In this document: positions 1 through 9,939 of the stretch, piece after piece
How the letters are laid out: every line of letters begins with the position of its first letter
How positions within the stretch are numbered: the first letter of the stretch is position 1
Origin: an uncultured Gammaproteobacteria bacterium
Lineage (GTDB): Bacteria > Pseudomonadota > Gammaproteobacteria > JAADHQ01
Length of the DNA stretch: 44,767 bases
Direction: 5' to 3'
Assembly (NCBI GenBank): GCA_947258755.1
Contig: CAMYJO010000028.1
Span: 1-44,767, forward strand
Notes under the pieces: model-generated
What the model was told of the DNA's origin: nothing
Seen by the model: the letters and a program-made list of their open reading frames with translations, nothing else
The model's database searches: none
Translations under genes and position numbers: made by a program

Positions 1-1575
1 AGTAGTTATACCCAGTTCAGTATTAATCCAGGGAAGGAATGGTTCACCCCATGTAATGATGGCCATGAAAAAGCCAGGGAAAACGAACCATAAAATGGTG
101 GTGGATAAGGCCATCAGAAGTACCGCAGGCACCATATAGGATGTCACCCTGTCTGCAAATTCCTGAATAGGCACCTTGGAGCCCTGACACTCCTCGACCA
201 TTTTGATCACCTGGGAAAGGAAAGTATCTTTGCCCACTTTTATTGCCTTTACTTTTAGCAAACCATTCTGGTTAATAGTGGCACCGATGGCATTGTCACC
301 GACTTTCTTTTTCAGCGGCATGGACTCGCCCGTGGCCATGGACTCATCGATTGTACTTTTGCCTTCAATAATGACGCCATCTGTTGGTACTTTTTCACCC
401 GGTCTGACGATCATAACATCGCCTTCTTTCACCATTTCGATAGCTACTTCCTGCTCCACGCCATCGACTTCAATTCTTGCGGTCTTCGCACCAAGTTCCA
501 ACAGTTTCTTAATTGCCTGTGAGGCTCGACCCTTTGCCCTGACTTCAAGGTATCTGCCTAACAGGTGAAAAGTGACAATGGTTGTCGCCATCTCCATAAA
601 GCTGGCAGCAGGGAAAAAGAACACAGCAAGCCCCATAAGATAAGGCGGTACGGAACCCATGGTGATCAACACATCCATGTTGGCCCGACCATGACGTAAA
701 GCCCTTATAGACGATTGGTGTGTTTCCCAACCGAAGATGAAGACAATTGGAAAGCCAATCAGAGCTATAACGACATTGTAATAAGGTATAGGTGTCATCA
801 TGAAATGGGTCATCATTAAAACCATAATCACCGATGCCGGTACCAGGGCGTAGAATAATAACTTTTTAGCCTTCTCCACCTTGAGCAGGTCTTCATCTGC
901 TTTCTCTTCTTCGGCTGCCTCTCCTTCTGTTTTCACAACAGAATAACCTGTATCTTCAACTACTTTTTCAAGCTGAGTAGCTGTTGTAATGCTGGCATCA
1001 TATTCAATATTGGCTTGTTCAGTTGCAAAATTAACCGAGGCTTGCAAAACACCCTCTGCCTTGTTCAGTGCATTTGCAATAGATTGTGCACATGAAGCGC
1101 AGGTCATTCCTCCAAGTTTAAATATGACTTTCTCATGAGTGCTGGCTACATGATATCCAGTACCCTCAATGACCTTAACAAGATCACTTTCAGTAAGTAG
1201 CTTTGAATCAAACTCGATAGAGGCTTTTTCAGAGGCAAAGTTAACAACCCCCTTTGCCACTCCTGCTGTGCTATTCAAAGCACCCTCGATGGTGTTTACA
1301 CAGGAAGCACAACTCATACCTTTGATCGGAAGTGTAATGGTTTGCATGTTACTGTTATTCATAATTTTCTCTGTCATCGTTTCATTTTCATTCACAGTCT
1401 TTTCATTTGTTGCAGAAATTGGACTGGAAGCCGGGTTAACAAAAGCGGCAGGATCCGCATCAAACTTCTGTTTACAGTTAGTGCTGCAAAAGAAGTAACC
1501 GTTACCTTCATATGTTGTTTTAGCGGCAGCATTGTCTGCCTCAACATCCATACCACAAACAAGATCTTTGGTCAT
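1..1575 (-). CDS. copA: Copper-translocating P-type ATPase with N-terminal YHS domain (3' end outside window)
   Basis: This P1B-type ATPase should export Cu(I) from the cytoplasm using ATP. The frame is open from ATG at 1575 to the window edge (525 codons). Residues 1 to about 45 form a YHS-type metal-binding domain (starts MTKDLVCGMDV, with CSTNC further on). Two HMA domains follow, with GMSCASC and GGMTCASC copper sites. Membrane helices come next, then the actuator motif TGES at residues 415-418. The CPC motif, the DKTGT phosphorylation site and the nucleotide domain would lie beyond the window. A strong ribosome site (GGAGGAAG) sits just upstream. The start is one base after the stop of the truncated copA at 1577, so the two may be translationally coupled. 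Substrate assignment rests on the HMA and YHS motifs; the membrane metal site is not visible. Confidence 0.93.
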   Translation of the reverse strand, partial: MTKDLVCGMDVEADNAAAKTTYEGNGYFFCSTNCKQKFDADPAAFVNPASSPISATNEKTVNENETMTEKIMNNSNMQTITLPIKGMSCASCVNTIEGALNSTAGVAKGVVNFASEKASIEFDSKLLTESDLVKVIEGTGYHVASTHEKVIFKLGGMTCASCAQSIANALNKAEGVLQASVNFATEQANIEYDASITTATQLEKVVEDTGYSVVKTEGEAAEEEKADEDLLKVEKAKKLLFYALVPASVIMVLMMTHFMMTPIPYYNVVIALIGFPIVFIFGWETHQSSIRALRHGRANMDVLITMGSVPPYLMGLAVFFFPAASFMEMATTIVTFHLLGRYLEVRAKGRASQAIKKLLELGAKTARIEVDGVEQEVAIEMVKEGDVMIVRPGEKVPTDGVIIEGKSTIDESMATGESMPLKKKVGDNAIGATINQNGLLKVKAIKVGKDTFLSQVIKMVEECQGSKVPIQEFADRVTSYMVPAVLLMALSTTILWFVFPGFFMAIITWGEPFLPWINTELGITT

Positions 1576-1576
1576 A

Positions 1577-2197
1577 TCAAACTTCCTCCACTACAATGAT
1601 ACAGGCCGCCTCGAAATAGGCATGCTTGGGCAAAGTCGGTACGACATCGGGGAACAGCACCACCAACATTGAATACAACCAGGCCGAGCCGGTTCCCATG
1701 GCAATCAGGGTATCCATATTGGCGTTGTGTTGAGCAAAGGCCTTGCATGCGCCGCTAAAGAACTGACCACCGGAGTAGATCAACACGCCCAGGGTCAATA
1801 GCCCGACCACAAACCAGAATAGTCGCAGTAACGGTGAATCCATCGCCGGCATATAGCCAAACACACCGGCTAGCAATAATGGCACGCCGATGGCTGCCGC
1901 GACCACAGTCTTGCGCTGTAGCAAACGGTAGTGGGCGGCTTCCTGTGCCTGCTTCTGTTCATTGGCACGCTCATCGACCATCTCGGCAGCATCATAGCCT
2001 GCATCCTGCACCGCCTTGATTAAGGTGTCCGCATCAACACTGGCACTGATATCTGCGCTATGCTCAGCAAAATTAACACTGGCCTCACTGACCCCTGCTA
2101 CTCCCTGCAATGCCTTTTCGACCGCATTCACACAACCGGCACAGCTCATACCGGTAATGGACAGACGAATTTTTTGCTTATTGGTCATGGCAGTCAC
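1577..2197 (-). pseudogene. copA: Truncated copper P-type ATPase (N-terminal third only)
   Basis: The 206-residue product starts with a normal CopA N-terminus: one HMA domain (GMSCAGC near residue 17), a linker and about three membrane helices including MDTLIAMGTGSAWLYS. It ends abruptly after YFEAACIIV, where CopA proteins normally continue into the next helix. The actuator, CPC, phosphorylation and nucleotide-binding parts are all missing, so it cannot be a working pump. The last codons and the TGA stop are made from the ribosome-binding region of the intact copA at 1575. This suggests that a deletion or recombination joined the two genes. It could still be expressed as a membrane-tethered copper-binding fragment. 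An alternative start is the ATG at 2188. Confidence 0.8.
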
Positions 2198-2295
2198 TTA
2201 AATCCTGAGATGAGGGCAAACTATCAATAAAACAAGTTTAATCATACCGGTATTATCGAGATAGCAGGGTAAAAGCTACGTAAATAAAAGAAAAA

Positions 2296-3324
2296 ATGTT
2301 AACCTATAGGCCCATGCTGTTTCATCATCACATTCTGACTTATTTGGCTCTGACTGTCATTCTACTCACAGGTTCAAGCCTTTCCCATGCCGACTGGTTC
2401 AAACAGGAACAGGCTATTATGGGTACCATCATCCGGGTTGAACTCTGGCATACCGACAAGGAAAAGGCCGACAGCGCCATTCAGGCGGTCATGCAGAACA
2501 TGCACCGCATCGACAGAATGATGTCACCGTATAAAAAAGACAGTAGCCTGTCACGCATCAATCGCGAAGCGGCGCAACACGCGGTTCGAATCGAAACCGA
2601 ACTCTTTGACTTGATTGCAAGAGCACAACATTTCTCGCGCCTGACCCACGGCGCCTTCGATATCAGCTTTGCCAGTGTTGGTCGCCACTACGATTACGGC
2701 AATAAAAAACGCCCGACCGATGAGCAGATCCGCCGTCAATTACCCCATATCGACTACCGCCATATCCTGCTGGACAGCAAGGCACATAGCATTCGCTTTG
2801 CCCAGGCGGGTGTCAGCATTGACCTGGGTGGTATTGCCAAGGGCTATGCGGTCGATTCGGGCATCGCCATATTGAAGCAATTATCGATCGAGCACGCCAT
2901 GGTCACCGCCGGTGGTGACAGCCGCATTATCGGCGACAAGCGCGGCCGGCCATGGATGATTGGCTTACGTGACCCGAGGAAATCACGTGCCGTTAAGGGT
3001 ATGATTCCATTGATTAATTCTGCATTATCCACATCCGGGGATTACGAGCGCTATTTTGTCGAGGATGGCCAGCACTTTCATCATATCCTGCGACCCGATA
3101 CCGGCAAATCGGCCACAGAGTTACGCAGTGTCACCATCATCGGCCCGGATGCGACCAGTACCGATGCCCTATCCACCAGTGTCTTTGTGCTGGGACCGGA
3201 AAAAGGGCTGCAACTGGTTGAAAGCCTGGATGATATCGAGGCCGTGCTAATCGACCAGCACGACCGCATGATCTACTCATCCGGATTACTGGCCGGACAG
3301 GACAACAAACAACAAGTTAAATAA
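2296..3324 (+). CDS. apbE: ApbE-family FAD:protein FMN transferase
   Basis: ApbE enzymes attach FMN covalently to a Ser or Thr of exported redox proteins, using FAD and Mg2+. The 342-aa length is typical. Visible motifs are a signal peptide ending near SSLSHA, MGT (residues 42-44), SPYKKDSSLSRIN (77-89), GAFDISF (119-125), DLGGIAKGYAVD (176-187), TAGGDSR (204-210) and TDALST (289-294), which holds the Asp and Thr of the usual metal site. There is no lipobox, so it is probably soluble in the periplasm or anchored by the uncleaved helix. It is divergent from the copA pair and upstream of the TPR/ExbB block. The flavinylated target is not obvious; ApbE genes often sit near their substrates, so exported proteins in this window are candidates. 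A second ATG at 2314 is also possible. Confidence 0.93.
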   Translation: MLTYRPMLFHHHILTYLALTVILLTGSSLSHADWFKQEQAIMGTIIRVELWHTDKEKADSAIQAVMQNMHRIDRMMSPYKKDSSLSRINREAAQHAVRIETELFDLIARAQHFSRLTHGAFDISFASVGRHYDYGNKKRPTDEQIRRQLPHIDYRHILLDSKAHSIRFAQAGVSIDLGGIAKGYAVDSGIAILKQLSIEHAMVTAGGDSRIIGDKRGRPWMIGLRDPRKSRAVKGMIPLINSALSTSGDYERYFVEDGQHFHHILRPDTGKSATELRSVTIIGPDATSTDALSTSVFVLGPEKGLQLVESLDDIEAVLIDQHDRMIYSSGLLAGQDNKQQVK

Positions 3325-3612
3325 CCATAGATTTCAGTCAATTATATGACCCACTATCATTTTTACCGGTAATTGCCCAATAATCAAGTATTTCGACACT
3401 ATTTTCACTTGAATTCTGCCAGTTTTGTGATTGATCCAACAGTTTTGCTTACCGGTGTCGATAACAATAAACAACATGAAAACAAACAGATGCATATCGT
3501 TTCTGAAGCGTTTATTATCTCTGGATAAATTAGTGACAAAAATCGAAAAACAACACCACTGGCTAGGCCATTTCAACCCAAGAACAAACATACACAGCCA
3601 GGGAGGATTGGC

Positions 3613-4179
3613 GTGAAGATATTACTTACGATCGGAACTTGTGCGCTGCTGTTTTGCACCTCGCTGTTCGCGCAGGCTCCCGCTAACGAGACCGCGGCGA
3701 CTGCTACTACCGCAGCGACAGGTACTAAGGACATGCGTGGTCTGGACAATCAGATCCAGGACCTGAAAAAAGAAGTCCTGAAACTGAACCGTGATCTTTT
3801 TATCCTCGAAGAAGAACTGCTGTTTCCAGCCACGTCGCAGGTAGCCGTGTTCCTGTCAGTGGACGTCGGCGAGTTTTTCAAACTCGATGCCGTCACACTG
3901 AAGATTAATGACAAGGTCATTTCTAATTATCTCTATACAGATCGTGAAATCGATGCCTTGCATCGTGGTGGTGTCCAGCGCCTGCATGTCGGCAACCTGA
4001 AGGTCGGCAAACACGAATTGGTCGCCACCTTTACTGGCAAGGGACCACGTGGTCGTGATTACCGCCGCGCCTCAACCCTGGTCTTCGAAAAACTATCGGA
4101 CGCGAAATATCTGGAATTACAAATCGTCGACTCAGAAGCAAAGCATCAACCGGTATTTAAAATCAAGGAATGGGAATAA
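3613..4179 (+). CDS. Exported coiled-coil protein of unknown function, first gene of the TPR/ExbB block
   Basis: The GTG start follows a clear ribosome site (GGGAGG). The 188-aa product has a signal peptide (cleavage near LFAQA), an Ala/Thr-rich linker and a short heptad-like coiled coil at about residues 43-70 (LDNQIQDLKKEVLKLNRDLF). A beta-rich C-terminal half contains VGNLKVGKHELVATFTG, which looks like an immunoglobulin-like or carbohydrate-binding-like fold. No enzyme motif is visible. The stop overlaps the first possible start of the next gene, so it belongs to the same operon. The placement suggests a periplasmic structural or adaptor component of the envelope machine; that role is inferred from position only. 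Confidence 0.8.
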   Translation: MKILLTIGTCALLFCTSLFAQAPANETAATATTAATGTKDMRGLDNQIQDLKKEVLKLNRDLFILEEELLFPATSQVAVFLSVDVGEFFKLDAVTLKINDKVISNYLYTDREIDALHRGGVQRLHVGNLKVGKHELVATFTGKGPRGRDYRRASTLVFEKLSDAKYLELQIVDSEAKHQPVFKIKEWE

Positions 4180-6077
4180 TAACTAAGGCAGGCCCCTCGG
4201 TGAGACTTTTGCTGTCAGCTGCTTTAATAATAGCCCTGACCGGCATGTTTGTCCCTGTGCAATCAAGCCATGCCGCCATCGCTGAGAAAGTCACACTGAA
4301 AAAATTGCGTGACCTGGATTTCGGCCACTCACTATATTATTTTTTCCAGCGCGAATATTTGCCTGCCATCATCAACTTGACGGTCGCCCAGGAAAAGAAA
4401 ACCATCCCCCACCATGCGCATGACTCCGAATTATTGCTTGCCGGCATGTACCTTGCCTTTGGCATGCATCGTCAGGCGGGCGAACTTTTTGATCGACTGA
4501 TAACCGATGATGTGCCAGCGCGTGTCCGCAACCGTGCCTGGTTTTACCTGGCCAAGATCCGCTATCAACGTGAACACTATCAAGGTGCTGATCAGGCGAT
4601 CCAGAAAATTGATGGGCAGCTGCCGGGTGACATGGAACGCGAACGTCAACTGTTATTAGCCAACGTTCTATTAGCGCAACAACGCTACGCCGATGCCAAT
4701 AAACACCTGACCGAGATCAATGATACTTCGGTTTGGTCCACCTATGCCCGCTATAACCTGGCTGTATCAATGGTCAAGCAAGGGAATGCCGAACAAGGCC
4801 GCGAATTACTGCAAAAGCTGAGCGAGATCAAGGCTGTTGACAAGGAAACCCACGCAATAAGGGATCAGGCTAATGTTGCCCTGGGGTATTCATATATCCA
4901 GGAACAGCGGCCTGAAGAAGCGTTAACACAGTTGCGTAAAGTTCGCCTGCAGGGACATCTTTCTAATAAGGCTTTACTGGGTTTGGGTTGGGCCTACGAT
5001 CAGCAAAAAGATTATACGCGGGCGTTGGCTCCATGGCTGGAACTAAACAAACGTAACGTACTCGACTCCGCTGTGCAGGAATCATTGCTAGCCGTACCTT
5101 ATGCGCTATCCAAGCTGGGCAAGGATCAACGCGCACTGGAATATTACAAAAATGCAATCGAGATATATGCAAAAGAGATTCAACGCCTTGAAGAAACCAT
5201 TATCAATATCAGCAGTGGTAACTTTATTGACGAAATCCTGAGCAAACAAAGCTCGAATGAGATGGGCTGGTTCTGGGAAATGGAGAATGCTCCAGACAGC
5301 GCTGAAAGTCATTACCTGCTCGGCTTGCTTGCCAGCCATGCCTTTCAGGAATCCTTAAAAAATTATCGTGACCTGAACATCCTCAGAAAAAACCTGCAGG
5401 AATGGACGCATAACACTGCGGTTTTCGACACCATACTGGAAACACGGCGCCTGGCCTATGCTGAACGCCTGCCTGCACTGCAAAAAAATATTGAACGCAT
5501 TAACAACAATGAACTACAAGCAAAACGTGATCAGTATGATAGTGAGATCAAGCGCATCTTCCTGACGGATGACCTGTTGGCCATGGCTAATAACGAGGAA
5601 AAAGAACAGCTACAGACCTTAGCGAGAGTCAAAGAACGTATGCAAGGACTGTCCGCACACCGCAACGTCGATGCTGCCGAAGAAAAACACCGACTTCTGC
5701 TGGGCGTTATCAAATGGGACATTGCCAGTCAGTATGGCCCACGCTCATGGGCATTAAAAAGCCAACTCGGGCAACTTGATGAGGCCTTGAAGCAGAATAG
5801 CCAACGCTCAGCGAAACTGATGCTGGCCGAAAAACAGGCGCCACAACGCTTTGAAGGCTATGGCGAACGCATCGACAACAGCAGACAACGCATTGTCACA
5901 CTGCTCCAGCTCACCGACCAGGCACAACAGGATCAGCAGCGGCTGCTGGAGATGCTTGCTATAGACAAGCTCAGAGAACAACAACGACGCATTGACAGCT
6001 ACCTGACGCATGCTCAATTCTCGGTCGCGCAAATACAGGACAAGGCCTCACATAGCGATGAGGTCAGCAAGCCATGA
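4170..6077 (+). CDS. Exported TPR-repeat protein
   Basis: The 635-aa protein has a signal sequence (hydrophobic RLLLSAALIIALTGMFV, cleavage near SSHA) followed by helical TPR-like repeats, for example DVPARVRNRAWFYLAKIRYQ and RPEEALTQLRKVRLQG. The C-terminal third is long, charged and coiled-coil-like. TPR proteins scaffold protein complexes; no catalytic motif is seen. The GTG at 4200 is an alternative start with a better spaced purine-rich ribosome site (AAGGCAGG) and would put the signal peptide at the very N-terminus. The gene overlaps both neighbours: the 3' end shares ATGA with the next gene. In Agl/Glt-like clusters, similarly placed TPR proteins belong to the periplasmic part of the machine; the equivalence here is inferred from order and composition. 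Confidence 0.82.
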   Translation: MGIITKAGPSVRLLLSAALIIALTGMFVPVQSSHAAIAEKVTLKKLRDLDFGHSLYYFFQREYLPAIINLTVAQEKKTIPHHAHDSELLLAGMYLAFGMHRQAGELFDRLITDDVPARVRNRAWFYLAKIRYQREHYQGADQAIQKIDGQLPGDMERERQLLLANVLLAQQRYADANKHLTEINDTSVWSTYARYNLAVSMVKQGNAEQGRELLQKLSEIKAVDKETHAIRDQANVALGYSYIQEQRPEEALTQLRKVRLQGHLSNKALLGLGWAYDQQKDYTRALAPWLELNKRNVLDSAVQESLLAVPYALSKLGKDQRALEYYKNAIEIYAKEIQRLEETIINISSGNFIDEILSKQSSNEMGWFWEMENAPDSAESHYLLGLLASHAFQESLKNYRDLNILRKNLQEWTHNTAVFDTILETRRLAYAERLPALQKNIERINNNELQAKRDQYDSEIKRIFLTDDLLAMANNEEKEQLQTLARVKERMQGLSAHRNVDAAEEKHRLLLGVIKWDIASQYGPRSWALKSQLGQLDEALKQNSQRSAKLMLAEKQAPQRFEGYGERIDNSRQRIVTLLQLTDQAQQDQQRLLEMLAIDKLREQQRRIDSYLTHAQFSVAQIQDKASHSDEVSKP

Positions 6078-8890
6078 TGCGCTTATTAGCAAGTTTGCTA
6101 CTGGTACTATTGCTATCAGCCTGCTCATTCAACAGGGACAAAACAGAGCAACCGGCAACTATCGCCTCGATTGAAGGCAAACCGATCAATATCGAAAAAG
6201 GCACAGACCTGGATGCCAGCAGAAGCCAGGCCATCAGCAGTTATCGAAAATTCCTCAATAGTGCGGAACAAAACCGCTACCATGCAGAGGCCATGCGCCG
6301 CATTGCCGACCTTGAACTTGAAGAGCTGGAAGAGCGCATGTCTTCCTATTCCGGAACCCCCTCACAACAGGCGACCCATGCCGCCGACTATGACAAGGTC
6401 GTCAAGCTATACAACTCGATGTTGCTTGATCATCCCGACTACCCCAATAATGACGGCGTTCTGTATCAACTCGCCAAGGCCCATGAACAAAGCGGCGAGA
6501 TAGAAAAGGCCCTGCAGAGTTTTGACCGCCTAATCAAGGAACACCCCAAGTCTAAATACATCAGCGAAGTCCAATTCCGTCGCGGCGAGATCCTGTTTGT
6601 ACTGCGTCGTTACAAGGATGCCAATAGCGCCTACCAGGCAGTATTGAATGCCGGCAAGGACAATGTTTTCTATCAACGTGCCTTATATAAGCACGGCTGG
6701 TCGGAATTCAAACGTAGCCGTTTCGAAGAGGGCCTGGATTCGTTCTTTGCACTGCTCGACATCAAATACACTGACCCCGGCAGTGGCCAGATCAAGGCCG
6801 ATATTGTCAAATTGAGTCGTGGTGGAAAAGAACTACTACAGGATACCTTCAGGGTTATCAGCCTGAGTTTCTCCTACCTGGACGGAGCCCGCAGCGTCAA
6901 GGAATACTTTGGTCGAAACAAGCCACGTCCTTATGGCTATCGTGTCTACAGACATCTCGGCGACCTGTATATGAAGCAAGAGCGTATCCGTGATGCGGCA
7001 GACACCTATAACGCCTTTGTCCGTAGTGAACCCAATCATCCTGCAGCACCTGATTTTCAGACCAAGGTGATTGCAGCCTATAAGAAAGGTGGGTTCCTGA
7101 AACTGACTTTGAAAGCAAAAGAGGAATTTGCCGAGCGTTACAACAAAAACAGCACATTCTGGAAAATGCAGAGCGAGCAAGTTCGCCAGGGTATTGCCAA
7201 GCAACTCAAGTTGCACCTGGAAGACCTGGCCAAGTATTATCATGCCGAGTCACAGAAGCTGAAAAAGCCTGATAGCTATCGACAAGCCGCTCGCTGGTAC
7301 CGCATGTTCGTTGACTCCTTTCCACAGGACCCACAAACGCCGGGGATGAATTTCCTGCTGGCCGAACTATTATTTGAAAGTGGCGACTACCTCAACGCTG
7401 CCACTGAATACGAGAAAACCGCCTATCAATATGGCGAACATCCACGGCGCGCCGAGGCCGGTTATGCCAGCATCCTGTCCTACAGGGAACATGAAAAAAC
7501 GCTGGATGCAAGGCAACTGAAGAGTTTCCATGCGCGCACTATCGATAGTGAAATAAAATTCGCAGATACCTTTCCGCAACACAAACACACCGCCAGCGTC
7601 CTCAGCTCAGCTGCTGAAGATCTGTTCAAGGCCGGCCAAATGGACCGTGCCAGTCAAGTTGCACAACGGGTCATTAATATCCAGCCGCAAACAGACAAGG
7701 CCCTGCGTCGTACCGCCTGGACAGTTATCGCGCACAGCCATTTTGAGCGTAATCAATACGTCCAGGCCGAACAGGCCTACATCCAGGTACTGCAGCTGAG
7801 TGCGAACAACAGCAAACAGTATGCCGGCATGCATGAGCGTATGATTGCCTCTGTCTATAAACAAGGTGAACAACAACGAGACAGCGGCAAACCGCGTGAG
7901 GCCATCAAGCATTTTCTACGCATTGGTGTGCTCGATCCACGCTCAAAAATTCGCGCCAGCGCGCAATACGATGCGGCCGCCATCCTCATCCAATTAAAGG
8001 ACTGGAACCAGGCAGCCCATGTGCTTGAAGACTTCAGGCGCAGTTTCCCAAATCACGCCTTGAGCAAGACCGTCCCCGACAAACTGGCCGTCGTCTATCT
8101 CAACAATAAACAGCATGGCAAGGCTGCCGGTGAGCTGGAAAATATCGCCCGCAGCAGTAAGGATCCCTCAAGAGCCATGGAAGCCCGCTGGCAGGCTGCG
8201 GAATTATACGAAAAATCGGGCACCCGTCAGCAAGCATTAGCGGCATACATTAATTACACCAAGCTTTACCCAAGGCCGCTTGAGCGCTCGATAGAGGCAC
8301 ACAACAAAGTCGCCGAATTATACAAAAGCGGCAATAATTACGGTCAGTATCAGCAATGGTTACAAAAAATCGTCAGCGCTGAGGCCAGCGGCGGCAATCA
8401 ACGTACAGCGCGCACAAAATATCTCGCTGTCAGCGCAGCCTTTATTCTGGCAGAACCACAATACAAGGCATTCAACAATATTCGCCTGACCATACCGCTG
8501 AAACGTAGCCTGAAGAGCAAAAAGGCTAGCATGAAAACCGCATTGGCCAGCTATGAAAAGATTGCTGCATACAAGGTCTCCGAATACACCACCGCGGCTA
8601 CTTATCGCATTGGCGAGATCTATAATAAATTCAGCAAAGACCTGATTAAATCTCAACGGCCGCAAGGTCTGAAAGCAGATGAGCTTGAACAATACGAGGT
8701 ACTCCTCGAGGAGCAGGCCTACCCGTTCGAGGAAAAATCCATTGATTTACACGAGGCCAATGCCGCAAGAACCGCACAGGGCATTTATGATCAATGGGTG
8801 AAAAAGAGTTTCGAGATTTTAAAGAAACTGAAACCGAACCATTACCAGAAAACCGAACGTAGCGAGGTCAGCAGTCATGCCTTACAGTAA
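6074..8890 (+). CDS. Large TPR-repeat lipoprotein
   Basis: The 938-aa protein has a lipoprotein signal (LLLSAC, lipid Cys about residue 17) and TPR repeats over most of its length, such as NNDGVLYQLAKAHEQSGEIE and DAANSAYQAVL-like helices. It should be anchored to a membrane facing the periplasm and act as a scaffold. The start overlaps the upstream stop by four bases (ATGA) and its own end overlaps the next start, so co-translation is likely. Neighbouring ExbB, ExbD and TonB-like genes suggest it couples an inner-membrane motor to the outer membrane. The size and repeat layout resemble the large TPR component of myxobacterial Agl/Glt-type clusters; this comparison is from memory of the family, not from an alignment. 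Confidence 0.85.
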   Translation: MMRLLASLLLVLLLSACSFNRDKTEQPATIASIEGKPINIEKGTDLDASRSQAISSYRKFLNSAEQNRYHAEAMRRIADLELEELEERMSSYSGTPSQQATHAADYDKVVKLYNSMLLDHPDYPNNDGVLYQLAKAHEQSGEIEKALQSFDRLIKEHPKSKYISEVQFRRGEILFVLRRYKDANSAYQAVLNAGKDNVFYQRALYKHGWSEFKRSRFEEGLDSFFALLDIKYTDPGSGQIKADIVKLSRGGKELLQDTFRVISLSFSYLDGARSVKEYFGRNKPRPYGYRVYRHLGDLYMKQERIRDAADTYNAFVRSEPNHPAAPDFQTKVIAAYKKGGFLKLTLKAKEEFAERYNKNSTFWKMQSEQVRQGIAKQLKLHLEDLAKYYHAESQKLKKPDSYRQAARWYRMFVDSFPQDPQTPGMNFLLAELLFESGDYLNAATEYEKTAYQYGEHPRRAEAGYASILSYREHEKTLDARQLKSFHARTIDSEIKFADTFPQHKHTASVLSSAAEDLFKAGQMDRASQVAQRVINIQPQTDKALRRTAWTVIAHSHFERNQYVQAEQAYIQVLQLSANNSKQYAGMHERMIASVYKQGEQQRDSGKPREAIKHFLRIGVLDPRSKIRASAQYDAAAILIQLKDWNQAAHVLEDFRRSFPNHALSKTVPDKLAVVYLNNKQHGKAAGELENIARSSKDPSRAMEARWQAAELYEKSGTRQQALAAYINYTKLYPRPLERSIEAHNKVAELYKSGNNYGQYQQWLQKIVSAEASGGNQRTARTKYLAVSAAFILAEPQYKAFNNIRLTIPLKRSLKSKKASMKTALASYEKIAAYKVSEYTTAATYRIGEIYNKFSKDLIKSQRPQGLKADELEQYEVLLEEQAYPFEEKSIDLHEANAARTAQGIYDQWVKKSFEILKKLKPNHYQKTERSEVSSHALQ

Positions 8891-9509
8891 ATGGCTAATG
8901 CGCGCCTACATCATCATACTGACCCTGGGCATTCAGGCCTGCAGTACGACTCCGCTCAGTCCCGATGGCAAACAAGCGCCAACAAGCAAACAAGACGCGG
9001 GGCCATCAACTAGCGCACAAACGAGCGCCAATCCTGCCGCAATGAAGGCATATCAACAGGCCCTACAGGCTACTGAGAAGGGCGATCGTAAACGCGGCAT
9101 CAAACTATTCACCGCCATCAGTGAACAGTACCCGCAGTTCTCCGGGCCGCAGACCAACCTTGGACTGATCTATTTCAAGCAAGGGGATAGCGCCAAGGCC
9201 GAAGTGGCATTCAATAAAGCCATCGGTATCAACCCGAAAAATGCCACCGCCTATAATCATCTGGGTATTATTCATCGTCAGCAGGGGCGTTTTGATCAGG
9301 CCGAAAAGGCCTATCTGAGTGCCATCCAATATCAGCCTGCATATGCCAATGCGCACTTGAATCTGGGTATTCTGTACGACATATATCTACTTAAGTTAGA
9401 CAAGGCTTTACAGCACTATCAAAAATACCAGTCCCTACAGGCCACGGAAGACACGACTGTAAAAAAATGGACAATAGGTCTCAAGCGTCGCTTAAAAGTG
9501 TCGAAATAG
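8877..9509 (+). CDS. TPR-repeat lipoprotein (small)
   Basis: The 210-aa protein starts with a lipoprotein signal (LTLGIQAC, lipid Cys about residue 22), then a low-complexity Ser/Thr/Ala/Gln linker. At least three canonical TPRs follow (for example NLGLIYFKQGDSAKAEVAFN, YNHLGIIHRQQGRFDQAEKA and ANAHLNLGILYDIYLLKLDK). It overlaps the end of the larger TPR lipoprotein by 14 bases. The architecture resembles PilF/NlpI-type assembly factors and the outer-membrane TPR lipoprotein of Agl/Glt gliding-type machines (AglT/GltE). Given the neighbours the second comparison fits better. It probably localises or assembles an outer-membrane partner. Confidence 0.86.
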   Translation: MPYSKWLMRAYIIILTLGIQACSTTPLSPDGKQAPTSKQDAGPSTSAQTSANPAAMKAYQQALQATEKGDRKRGIKLFTAISEQYPQFSGPQTNLGLIYFKQGDSAKAEVAFNKAIGINPKNATAYNHLGIIHRQQGRFDQAEKAYLSAIQYQPAYANAHLNLGILYDIYLLKLDKALQHYQKYQSLQATEDTTVKKWTIGLKRRLKVSK

Positions 9510-9523
9510 TACATAGGTGAAAC

Positions 9524-9802
9524 ATGAAAAATTATGCGCTAATACTGGCCGGCTTACTGTTGTCATGCTCGGCGAACGCGGCAGATGAAGTCGAGCTGGA
9601 AGGCACCTCGATCATCGGCAACCGTGAATTACCCAAGGTACTTTATATAGCACCCTGGAAGAAGTCGCATATGAGCGAACTGGGACGCCCGGTCAACTCG
9701 TTAATGAATGAAGCCCTGGCGCCGATAGAACGTGACGTCATGACACGAACCATCCGCTATCATGATCAACTGGCGGAACAGGAGAGTGCAGACAAGCCCT
9801 GA
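9524..9802 (+). CDS. Small exported protein of unknown function
   Basis: The 92-aa product begins with a signal peptide (KNYALILAGLLLSCSANAA). It can be read as an ordinary signal cleaved at ANA or as a lipoprotein signal with LLSC. The mature part has GTSIIGNRELPKVLYIAPWK, then a charged helix. I recognise no family. It lies 14 bases after the small TPR lipoprotein and before a 137-base AT-rich gap that precedes the ExbB gene. A ribosome site (AGGTGA) sits upstream. The position suggests an accessory periplasmic part of the same machine. Confidence 0.72.
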   Translation: MKNYALILAGLLLSCSANAADEVELEGTSIIGNRELPKVLYIAPWKKSHMSELGRPVNSLMNEALAPIERDVMTRTIRYHDQLAEQESADKP

Positions 9803-9939
9803 ACGCTCAATCGGCTTATATTGCTAAATAATGTTAGTATTTTGTTAAACCGTTATCATATTAATAAACGATAAATTTTTATAATTCATGCGTGAAATAA
9901 AAACGGATCTAGAATCTGTTTCTCAGCAAGGAGATCTTT

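Noticed and set aside
2200-2295. A possible CueR-type operator upstream of the truncated copA (TACC...GGTA symmetry)
   Set aside because: The half-sites are short and the spacing does not clearly match a MerR-family promoter.
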